From positions 1 through 64,000 of IMG/VR virus record IMGVR_UViG_3300038620_000134: a DNA stretch of 64,000 bases, one strand, 5' to 3'. A model generated the notes under the pieces. It saw only the letters and a list, made by a program, of their open reading frames with translations. It had not been told where the DNA came from and did no database searches. The DNA comes from a virus. The position numbers and the translations under genes are program-made. Shown here piece by piece: positions 24,784 to 31,417 of this stretch. Each line of letters opens with the position of its first letter. Within the stretch, counting starts at the first letter, position 1.

Positions 24784-25974
24784 ATGAGTGAGCAAAAGAC
24801 AATTTATAGAGCCTACAAGTTTCGATTAAAGCCTACTAAAGAGCAAGCTGAACTGCTCGACAAGACTTTCGGCTGCGTACGGCTTATTTACAACTATATG
24901 CTGGCCCAGCGTAAGGAGCATTATGAAAAGACTGGTAAATCTCCGAATGTCTACGAGCAATCACGCCAACTCCCAGAATTAAAACGGACTGAAGAATTTG
25001 GCTTTTTGAAGGAAATCGACTCAGCTGCGTTGGTTAGTGCTGTTTGGGATTTGGACGATGCTTATCAAAGATTTTTCAAAAAACATGGTAAGTATCCTAA
25101 GTTTAAGTCTAAGCACAAAAGTAAAAAAAGTTATAGTTCCTTTTCTAACACGTGCAAAATAAAAGGTGATCGTGTATATGCGCCTAAGTTTAAGAAACAG
25201 GGTATAAAAGTCATTGCACACCGTCTTATTGTGGGCAAGACTAAGACCATGACCTTCAGCAAGACACCTAGCGGGAAGTATTACGTTTCTATCTTTGTAG
25301 AAGAGCTATATACGCCCCCCGAACCTACGGGTGAAGCTGTTGGTATTGACCTAGGTATAAAAGAGCTTGCTGTTACGTCGGACGGTCAGCGTTACGAGAA
25401 CGCGAAATATTTGCAGAAATACGAGAAAAAACTGGCAAAAGCTCAAAAAGATTTAGCCCGTAAAAAGGGAAGTAAGAAATGTGAGGAAAAAAGCAATAGC
25501 TATATCCGTCAAAAACAGAAAGTCGCCAAGCTGCATGAGAAGGTAGCAAATTCGAGAAAAAACTTGCTGCACGAAATATCGCGGGAAGTCGTAGATAACT
25601 ATGATACGATAGCTTTGGAAGACTTGAATGTTCAAGGTATGAAGCAAAACCGGAAACTGGCCAAAAATATCAGCGACGTTAGTTGGGGTATGTTCAAAGA
25701 AATGCTAAAATACAAGGCAGAACGAGATAATAAACAGGTTGTGGCGATAAACCGATATTATCCAAGCAGTAAAACCTGCCATATTTGCGGGGATGAGAAG
25801 GAAAATCTAAGTCTCTCGGAGCGAGAGTGGACGTGTTCAAACGGCCACGTCTTAGACCGGGACCTGAATGCAGCAATAAATATATTAAATCAAGGATTAC
25901 TAAAATTAGAATCGGCAGCAGATGTCGATAACACGGGTGGAGTCGAAGTAAATCCTGTTTCGACAGGTGTTTGA
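24784..25974 (+). CDS. tnpB: TnpB-like RNA-guided RuvC nuclease (Cas12 ancestor family)
   Basis: This 396-residue protein has full TnpB length. The N-terminal helix-turn-helix/OrfB region is intact (YKFRLKPTKEQAELL, 11-25). The RuvC catalytic acids are all present: Asp189 in VGIDLGIKEL, Glu279 in IALEDLNVQGM and Asp360 in VLDRDLNAAIN. The zinc knuckle has Cys332 and Cys335 (CHIC), then Cys351 and His355 (CSNGH); most TnpBs have a second CxxC here. TnpB cleaves DNA matching a guide carried by an omega-RNA that overlaps the 3' end of its gene. Base composition and codon use are more GC-rich than the neighbours, indicating transfer. No tnpA lies beside it. Immediately downstream is a CRISPR-like array, not a single element end. 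Confidence 0.92.
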   Translation: MSEQKTIYRAYKFRLKPTKEQAELLDKTFGCVRLIYNYMLAQRKEHYEKTGKSPNVYEQSRQLPELKRTEEFGFLKEIDSAALVSAVWDLDDAYQRFFKKHGKYPKFKSKHKSKKSYSSFSNTCKIKGDRVYAPKFKKQGIKVIAHRLIVGKTKTMTFSKTPSGKYYVSIFVEELYTPPEPTGEAVGIDLGIKELAVTSDGQRYENAKYLQKYEKKLAKAQKDLARKKGSKKCEEKSNSYIRQKQKVAKLHEKVANSRKNLLHEISREVVDNYDTIALEDLNVQGMKQNRKLAKNISDVSWGMFKEMLKYKAERDNKQVVAINRYYPSSKTCHICGDEKENLSLSEREWTCSNGHVLDRDLNAAINILNQGLLKLESAADVDNTGGVEVNPVSTGV

Positions 25975-26020
25975 CTATGAAACTCGAAGCTCTTTCAAAT
26001 TTGAAGAGGGAATACCTGAC
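25942..26020 (+). ncRNA. Candidate omega-RNA 3' scaffold overlapping the end of tnpB
   Basis: The last codons of tnpB contain a hairpin (GTCGAA at 25942-25947, TTCGAC at 25959-25964). After the stop, GCTCTTTCAAATTTGAAGAG (25989-26008) forms a second hairpin and is followed by GGGAATACCTGAC (26008-26020). This ending resembles the 3' end of each array repeat (GGGTATCTGAC). In IS605-type elements the omega-RNA scaffold lies exactly here and the guide follows it. I infer that this is the ancestral scaffold, with the array repeats as shortened derivatives. A 23-nt segment (26021-26043) separates it from repeat 1. Confidence 0.45.
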
Positions 26021-26043
26021 GCAAGGAAGCGAGGAAAAACGGG

Positions 26044-26303
26044 GTCGGAGTCCCTCTGCAATTTTGAGAGGGTATCTGACTCATAGATAATTTTTATTTT
26101 ATTTATTCAGTAAAAAGTCGGAGTCCCTCTGCAATTTTGAGAGGGTATCTGACTTAATCCGCTTATTTATGTTACGAACTGATCACAAAAAAAGGTGAGA
26201 GTCCCTCTAACACTTTGAAAGGGTATCTGACAAAGAAGTGCTTGAGGCTTGCGATGCCAGAATTAAGTGAGAGTCCCTCTAACACTTTGAAAGGGTATCT
26301 AAT
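26044..26303 (+). CRISPR. Short CRISPR-like array next to tnpB: four 37-nt repeats, three spacers
   Basis: Repeats lie at 26044-26080, 26117-26153, 26195-26231 and 26267-26303. Spacers are 26081-26116 (36 nt), 26154-26194 (41 nt) and 26232-26266 (35 nt) and are unrelated to one another. Repeats 1 and 2 are identical. Repeats 3 and 4 are identical except for the last three bases of repeat 4, as in a degenerate terminal CRISPR repeat. The two types differ at 7 of 37 positions. Each repeat folds on itself: outer stem GTCGGA/TCTGAC (one G-U pair as RNA), a 2x2 internal loop, inner stem CCCTCT/AGAGGG and a 9-nt loop. No cas1, cas2 or leader is seen. Alternatives are palindromic REP-like elements or a set of independent hairpins. 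Confidence 0.7.
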
Positions 26304-26394
26304 GTTGACAAGGTAAAATGAAAAATTGAACATGAAAGAAGAAGAGCGCTATTAGAAATAATAAGATATATTAAACCACCAAAATAAAAGTACT

Positions 26395-27702
26395 ATGAAT
26401 ATGGAATACCCTGAAATTTATGCGTTTTCTGGAAAAATAGGTTCTGGAAAAAACTTCATGGCAGAAAAAATATTTCCTGAATATCTTTCTTCTAAGTCCA
26501 CACTTGTAATGGCATTTGCCGATGTATTTAAAGTTAGGGCTATCATTGAAGAGGGTTTAGATGAAAAGAAAGTATTTGAAGGGCCGAAAGATGAGGAAAC
26601 ACGTAGAATCCTTCAAATTTATGGCACTGAAGAAGGACGTGATAAAAAAGGAGAAGATATATGGTGCAGGTATTTGGAACAGTATATTAGATTATATTCT
26701 CAAAGAAAATCTATTGAAAGGGTTATTATAACAGATTTACGTTTTGAAAATGAAGCAAACTATTTAAGATCACTTGGAGCTTATTTGATTCGTGTAGAAG
26801 CACCTAATAGAAACAAAAGTGCACTTGAACAAGAAGCGTCCAATAAAGATGGCAACGTTCAATATGATGTTTATAATAAAATTTCGCAACACCCTAGTGA
26901 AACAGGTTTAGATAACTGGACAGATTGGGATTTAGTAATTCATAATGATTACGAAGATTCTCCTTATATCCACATTCGTGATTGGGTAGTAAATCACCGC
27001 GAATCTAAACATTTTTATTCGCATGTTGTTTTGATAGATCTTGATGATACGGTTGTTAGTTGTGGTCAAAAATATCATGAAAAAATTGACAAAGCATGTG
27101 ATCTTATTATCAAGGAAAAATCTAAAAATTTAACTAAAAAACAAGTAAAAAATACTTTTAAAGAGTTGGATTCTGATCGCCTTAATTCTTTTTATGATCG
27201 CTATCGGCTTTCTAAAAAATTAAAAGAGTTGGGAGTTTACTATAACGTATCAAGTTCTACACTAGAAAAATTATATGAGCTGGGTATTCAAGTTTATAAA
27301 GATACGTTTGAATATCTTTCAGGGTCTTATGAAGCACTAAATTTACTTTGGAAAAATTTGGATAATAATGATAAATTGATTATCTTTACACTTGGAAGAC
27401 GCGAAGATCAAGTTCGAAAAATACACGAACTTGGGCTTTTTGATATTGAGCATGAAATTGTTGAAACAAGAAAATCTGATGATGTTTACCAACAAGTTAA
27501 AAAAGATTATCCAGCTAATAAATATACTATGATTGGAGATTCTTTGGAAAATGATGTTTATCCTGCATTATCAGCAGACTTTAACAATATTTATTGGGTA
27601 AATAGTTATTCTAATCAAAGCTCTTTGTATGATTATTTTGTTGTGAAAGACTTACAAGAGGCTGTTTATCATTTTTTAAACCTAAAAGATAAAGTAACAT
27701 GA
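26395..27702 (+). CDS. dNMP kinase (gp1 type) fused to a HAD phosphatase domain
   Basis: This 435-residue protein has two parts. Residues 1-205 are a deoxynucleoside-monophosphate kinase like T4 gp1: P-loop FSGKIGSGKNFMAEKIF (11-27), ITDLRFENEANYL and ISQHPSETGLDNWTDWDLV. Residues of about 208-435 are a HAD-superfamily domain: VVLIDLDDTVVS (DLDDT 215-219), IIFTLGRR (motif II Thr) and TMIGDSLENDV (motif IV). The kinase phosphorylates dNMPs for phage DNA synthesis; the HAD part may be a 5'-nucleotidase or a regulatory domain acting on the same pool. The two directions of chemistry in one chain are unusual. The start could also be the ATG six bases downstream. It overlaps the next gene by 4 bp. 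Confidence 0.8.
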   Translation: MNMEYPEIYAFSGKIGSGKNFMAEKIFPEYLSSKSTLVMAFADVFKVRAIIEEGLDEKKVFEGPKDEETRRILQIYGTEEGRDKKGEDIWCRYLEQYIRLYSQRKSIERVIITDLRFENEANYLRSLGAYLIRVEAPNRNKSALEQEASNKDGNVQYDVYNKISQHPSETGLDNWTDWDLVIHNDYEDSPYIHIRDWVVNHRESKHFYSHVVLIDLDDTVVSCGQKYHEKIDKACDLIIKEKSKNLTKKQVKNTFKELDSDRLNSFYDRYRLSKKLKELGVYYNVSSSTLEKLYELGIQVYKDTFEYLSGSYEALNLLWKNLDNNDKLIIFTLGRREDQVRKIHELGLFDIEHEIVETRKSDDVYQQVKKDYPANKYTMIGDSLENDVYPALSADFNNIYWVNSYSNQSSLYDYFVVKDLQEAVYHFLNLKDKVT

Positions 27703-27884
27703 GCAGAATAGAAAGCATACTTATTATATTAATTGCAGGAGCTGTTTTAATTATTTCTTTAATTAAAACATCAGAACAATGTAATACAGAAAAAACTTAT
27801 GTTTTAAATTGTGATACTACTAAAGTGTCTAACAATAAAACAGTAGTTAGTTGTGATACAATCACTGTAAACAACATACAATAA
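27699..27884 (+). CDS. Small membrane protein
   Basis: A 61-residue protein with one N-terminal membrane segment (ILIILIAGAVLIISLI, about 7-22) and a Cys/Thr-rich exposed tail (NCDTTKVSN, SCDTITVNN). ATG overlaps the stop of the kinase gene (ATGA), so translation is coupled. Possibly a superinfection or membrane-modifying peptide; function unknown. Confidence 0.55.
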   Translation: MSRIESILIILIAGAVLIISLIKTSEQCNTEKTYVLNCDTTKVSNNKTVVSCDTITVNNIQ

Positions 27885-27936
27885 GTAAATAGCTTTACAT
27901 AAGTAAAGAAATTGTTGGATTTAACTTTAATTTGAA

Positions 27937-28431
27937 ATGATTGATATTTATAAAAGTTTAACAGAAGAAGAAAAGGCTGCTTGGCGACAAAAAAGTGATC
28001 CGCAAATTGAAAAACTTTTTATTAATTTTCCATCCGAAATTCAAACTCCAGATGGAAATTGGATGACTTTTTCAAAGCAACGAATAGACTTGGATGTAAA
28101 TACTTATCTTGGTAAAGTTAGTATATACAGTTCCTATTTGAAAGAATGGTTTGTTCATGAACTTTCTGTAATGGAATCACGGGTTTGGCCTATTGATAGA
28201 ATTGATTGGCTTTATCAAAATTATCCAAACTATAAAGATAAAAATGGATCATGGTTTTTACTTTGTCAAGCTAGTGTTTCAAGGTATGATCCTGAACTTC
28301 AATCATATGAGTCTGATGATACCTTAGATGATTGGGGTAGTCTCCCCCAATATGAAATGATTAAAAAGATTAAAGACTTACCTTTTAGTAGAGGCTGGAA
28401 TTTGTTAGATCAAAGGAAAGAAGCGGAATAA
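27937..28431 (+). CDS. Hypothetical protein
   Basis: A 164-residue acidic protein (MIDIYKSLTEEEKAAWRQKS…) rich in Trp and Tyr, with KNGSWFLLCQASVSRYDPEL in the C-terminal half. Its leader is A-rich. No family recognised. Confidence 0.55.
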   Translation: MIDIYKSLTEEEKAAWRQKSDPQIEKLFINFPSEIQTPDGNWMTFSKQRIDLDVNTYLGKVSIYSSYLKEWFVHELSVMESRVWPIDRIDWLYQNYPNYKDKNGSWFLLCQASVSRYDPELQSYESDDTLDDWGSLPQYEMIKKIKDLPFSRGWNLLDQRKEAE

Positions 28432-28462
28432 AAAGAAGATTAAAATTTTCTCGTTTCATTCC

Positions 28463-28493
28463 TTGACAACAATTACTTTTGTTCCTATCTTAG
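28463..28493 (+). promoter_or_regulatory. TTGACA-N17-TATCTTAG promoter
   Basis: TTGACA (28463-28468) and TATCTTAG (28486-28493) lie 17 bp apart, 18 bp before the ATG at 28512. Confidence 0.6.
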
Positions 28494-28511
28494 AGTAAAA
28501 CTTTTCCAACT

Positions 28512-28925
28512 ATGATTATGATTTTTCGCGATTTTCAATTCTCCGACCCAGCGGATAATCTTTCCTTCGCTCACGCGGCGCTAGCACTACATCAAAGCGT
28601 ATCTATACTTTATGATTTCCATTTAATATGTGAAGAAAATCAAAACCTACTCAATCAAGTCAACCCCCAAATTATTGAAGAAAGCCTTGATTGGAGGTGG
28701 AATCAATTATTTGAGTTTGATTTCAGGGTGCGGGAATTTCTCCAAATCTCCCAGAATGAATTATACGAACTAACGGTACGAAGAAAAGGGTTTGATTTTT
28801 TGCTCAAACAAATCGAAAAAGAAACGTTAGAAATTTTTGAAAGGCAGCGTATTGAAGGTGATTATCACTTGGATTTACAAGGCACCGTTAAAAAGAAGAT
28901 GGCCGAGAATTGGCCATCTATTTGA
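28512..28925 (+). CDS. Hypothetical protein
   Basis: A 137-residue protein (MIMIFRDFQFSDPADNLSFA…) that starts right after its own promoter; an in-frame ATG two codons later is an alternative start. It is helical and acidic (ELTVRRKGFDFLLKQIEKET). Its 3' end contains a perfect 8-bp inverted repeat (AGATGGCC/GGCCATCT, 28897-28919), which may act as a terminator or mRNA stabiliser. Slightly more GC-rich than flanking genes. No family recognised. Confidence 0.55.
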   Translation: MIMIFRDFQFSDPADNLSFAHAALALHQSVSILYDFHLICEENQNLLNQVNPQIIEESLDWRWNQLFEFDFRVREFLQISQNELYELTVRRKGFDFLLKQIEKETLEIFERQRIEGDYHLDLQGTVKKKMAENWPSI

Positions 28926-29053
28926 AGTATAATTTTCTCACCGCATTTCCAAGTGAGAATAAGCATAAGGATTCCGATTTATAACACCCGCCTTGGATCC
29001 TGAAGTGGAATTACTTTAAGCGGGTGGGTAATTCCACAAAGGATCCGTTTTTT
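28926..29053 (+). other. Intertwined inverted repeats upstream of tRNA-Asn: candidate structured RNA
   Basis: No protein gene is visible. TTCTCAC/GTGAGAA forms a hairpin at about 28934-28958. Then four paired elements interlock: CACCCGC (28985-28991) with GCGGGTG (29020-29026); GGATCC (28995-29000) with GGATCC (29041-29046); and GTGGAATTAC (29005-29014) with GTAATTCCAC (29028-29037). The first pair crosses the third, so the two either form a pseudoknot or exclude each other as a switch. The element abuts tRNA-Asn. Confidence 0.45.
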
Positions 29054-29126
29054 GGATGTGTAGCTCAATTGGTAGAGCATCTGACTGTTAATCAGAAGGT
29101 TGTTGGTTCAATCCCAACCACATCCG
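29054..29126 (+). tRNA. tRNA-Asn (anticodon GUU)
   Basis: A 73-nt cloverleaf: acceptor GGATGTG/CACATCC, D arm GCTC/GAGC, anticodon arm TCTGA-CTGTTAA-TCAGA with anticodon GTT, and T arm GTTGG-TTCAATC-CCAAC. CCA is not encoded. Confidence 0.93.
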
Positions 29127-29142
29127 CTACAGTAACTGACCG

Positions 29143-29250
29143 ATGAAGAACCGGGGATGTGCCGAAGAAGTACTGGAGAAAATCAAACAGTTGGTATTAG
29201 CAAGATATGTTCTTTTTTATAAAGTTAGTATACCCGTTGAAAGTGGATAG
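29143..29250 (+). CDS. Possible 35-residue small protein
   Basis: ATG at 29143 opens a frame encoding MKNRGCAEEVLEKIKQLVLA followed by RYVLFYKVSIPVESG. It fills most of the gap between tRNA-Asn and the gene at 29312. The direct repeat GGATAGCAAT (twice, 29244-29265) lies at its end. It could be a real small protein or chance. Confidence 0.3.
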   Translation: MKNRGCAEEVLEKIKQLVLARYVLFYKVSIPVESG

Positions 29251-29311
29251 CAATGGATAGCAATTTTAGACAAAATTAGAGCTGATTGTGATACACTAAA
29301 TTTTAACTATA

Positions 29312-29860
29312 ATGAACAATACTTATAAAATCCATACCGTTGATGATGCTATAAAATTTCTAAATTTTGCAAAAAAGATGTATGGTGGAAAGGCACCAGT
29401 AAAGATGTTTAACGGTGGTGAAGGATGTTATCATCTGAATGGTATGATAGAGGATGGAATTGTTCAACTAAACGAAGATGGTCTTTTTATAGATTCAGAA
29501 GGTTTTGAACATGAATCAAACATTCCCTTAAATAACTTTGTATGGAAAAATATTTCAAGTAGTAATAATATTATTTATGCAGAAAGTGATATATCTGGGG
29601 GTTTTGCAAAGGTAAAAATACATCATTTTAAAGATCATGACTTATATAATATAGTGTTAGAAAACAAGGAAGAAAGTAAATATGTATTTCCATCTCTTGA
29701 AAATGAAAATTTTAAGTACATATTAGATGGTTTTTTTGATTATATAACAAGTTATAAAAAAGAATCAGATTCATCTTTGTTTTTTTCAATTCTCCAAACT
29801 GATAAGGTTAATATATTTCTTGATCTTATTGATAACATGAACTTAGTACCTAAAGAATAA
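29312..29860 (+). CDS. Hypothetical protein
   Basis: A 182-residue protein (MNNTYKIHTVDDAIKFLNFA…). The first 70 residues (GGKAPVKMFNGGEGCYHLNG) may form a small alpha/beta unit; the rest is acidic. It stops 4 bp before the next gene, with which it is likely co-translated. No family recognised. Confidence 0.55.
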   Translation: MNNTYKIHTVDDAIKFLNFAKKMYGGKAPVKMFNGGEGCYHLNGMIEDGIVQLNEDGLFIDSEGFEHESNIPLNNFVWKNISSSNNIIYAESDISGGFAKVKIHHFKDHDLYNIVLENKEESKYVFPSLENENFKYILDGFFDYITSYKKESDSSLFFSILQTDKVNIFLDLIDNMNLVPKE

Positions 29861-29864
29861 ATCA

Positions 29865-30350
29865 ATGAACAACGGGTCTGAATTAAAACAAAATGGGTGG
29901 CGTGTCTATTTAGATATAGATGGGGTTCTAAATAATGACAATACACCTCCATCTGATTCATTCGATCTTCCTAACATAGATTTAGAAAATGCTAGAGTTC
30001 TTTCAGAATGGTTAAGTTTTCGTTACGTTGAAATTGTTATAATTTCAGATTGGCGATATACAAATACAGATAATGTGTGGTGGGATGAAATACTTAGAGA
30101 AGCTGGAATAACGGGGTATATGAGTCTAGATGTTGCTCCGCTTATTGAACCATCTCCAAATCTTGATAACATAAAAAAACATAAATGCAAAGAGATTAAA
30201 AAACACTTATCTGAAAATCCAGTATTTCCTTTTGAAGGTGGTTGTTTTATTTTAGATGATTTGGATTTGAGAAAATGTATAAGCGAATTTCAATCTGAAC
30301 CTGTCAATCCTAGATTTGGTCTTCAAAAAGAACATTTACCAATTAAATAA
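29865..30350 (+). CDS. HAD-superfamily phosphatase-like protein (HAD_SAK type)
   Basis: This 161-residue protein opens with HAD motif I (WRVYLDIDGVLNN, about 13-25), then motif II VIISDWRY (Ser plus the D-W-R signature seen in the HAD domain of 'Swiss-army-knife' RNA-repair proteins) and a distal acidic pair FILDDLDL (about 131-138). These are enough for an Asp-based phosphatase. In RNA-repair contexts such enzymes trim 3' or 2',3'-cyclic phosphates. Here the RNA-ligase-like protein at 11638-13545 would be the matching sealer, although the genes are far apart. A nucleotidase is the alternative. Confidence 0.65.
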   Translation: MNNGSELKQNGWRVYLDIDGVLNNDNTPPSDSFDLPNIDLENARVLSEWLSFRYVEIVIISDWRYTNTDNVWWDEILREAGITGYMSLDVAPLIEPSPNLDNIKKHKCKEIKKHLSENPVFPFEGGCFILDDLDLRKCISEFQSEPVNPRFGLQKEHLPIK

Positions 30351-30378
30351 TTTTTATAATCCCTAAAAACTTTTAATC

Positions 30379-30903
30379 ATGCAAAACCAACTAAAAACAA
30401 TTTTAAATATATTAATTACAGTGTCATTATTGATTATGTTATTTAGCACTAACTTAAGTGCACAAAAAGTCAATTCATGGAAACATAAATATAATCCTGA
30501 AAGGCTTGAAAGCTTAGCTATAATGGATTATAAAAATAGTCAATACACTGTTAAGATAATGGGGGCTTATGTTTTTGCTAAAGAATTCAATGAACCTCAT
30601 ATCGTGTTCTTTTTTGATGTTATTGATAAAGATTTTACTTTTAGTAATTTCTACTTAGAAACTGATGACGGTAGAATAGAATTAACTTCTACTGAAAGTA
30701 TTTCTAACATAGACTTCATCATTACTGATACTCAACTTATGCACAAGGATATATTAGATAAAATTATAACTGATAGCTCCTTAAAAATTACCACTTCTTA
30801 TTATCAAGGAAGTTTAATATTTAATTACCCTCCATCGGAAATGGTGAACTTTTCGGAAATGAATATTGTAAGTCCTTTAGATGTTGTTTTAATCTTTGAG
30901 TAA
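30379..30903 (+). CDS. Exported protein with signal peptide
   Basis: This 174-residue protein has a classical signal peptide: basic MQNQLK, hydrophobic ILITVSLLIMLFS, and cleavage motif TNLSAQKV with the likely cut after LSA. The mature part is beta-rich and acidic, without Cys. A phage protein sent to the periplasm or outer surface of the host may block superinfection or alter the envelope. No family recognised. Confidence 0.6.
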   Translation: MQNQLKTILNILITVSLLIMLFSTNLSAQKVNSWKHKYNPERLESLAIMDYKNSQYTVKIMGAYVFAKEFNEPHIVFFFDVIDKDFTFSNFYLETDDGRIELTSTESISNIDFIITDTQLMHKDILDKIITDSSLKITTSYYQGSLIFNYPPSEMVNFSEMNIVSPLDVVLIFE

Positions 30904-30943
30904 AAGTAAAGTATTATAAGTAAATAATTTTAACTAGTCTAAT

Positions 30944-31402
30944 ATGAGTACACGTTCCATTATTTGTAAAGAAAACCAGGATGGAACCATCGAGGCAATT
31001 TATTGCCATTGCGATGGGTATCTTGAGCATAATGGATATATCCTGCAAAATTATTATAATGATCGTTCAAGTATTGAACAGTTAATAAATATGGGAGATA
31101 TTTCTTTTTTAGATAAGGAAATAGGAGAATATCACATAGAGGCATCTATACAAAATGATTTTAGCTCTAAATACGTAGATGCTTACCATAGAGATCATGG
31201 TGAAGAATTAAAGATTCACCATTATAGTAACCGAGAGGAGCTAAAAAATAAATTTAAGGACGATGTATTTATTGAATACGTTTATTTGTTTAGTAAAGAT
31301 AACCAGTGGATTCTTTTAAAGGGAGCAGGATACAATGATGTTTCTCTTAAAGGTGTTTTAGAAGATGAAGAAATAGAAGAGTTAATTGAAAAAGGTTACT
31401 AA
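30944..31402 (+). CDS. Conserved phage/bacterial hypothetical (MSTRS…DGTIEAIYCHCDGY type)
   Basis: A 152-residue protein beginning MSTRSIICKENQDGTIEAIY and continuing CHCDGYLEHNGYILQNYY. This start (M-S-T-R-S, then I-Y-C-H-x-D-G-Y) is one I know from hypothetical proteins of phages and bacteria; the role is unknown. The two Cys/His residues could bind a metal. 15 bp before the next gene. Confidence 0.65.
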   Translation: MSTRSIICKENQDGTIEAIYCHCDGYLEHNGYILQNYYNDRSSIEQLINMGDISFLDKEIGEYHIEASIQNDFSSKYVDAYHRDHGEELKIHHYSNREELKNKFKDDVFIEYVYLFSKDNQWILLKGAGYNDVSLKGVLEDEEIEELIEKGY

Positions 31403-31417
31403 AATACAAAAATTAAT

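Noticed and set aside
26081-26116. First spacer as a match to the phage's own AATAAATAA motifs
   Set aside because: The shared part is only a run of A and T of about ten bases, expected by chance in this genome; no extended match was seen.
26304-26394. TTGACA at 26304 as promoter of the kinase gene
   Set aside because: No TAnnTTTG box follows at 17 bp; the first AT-rich box is too far away.
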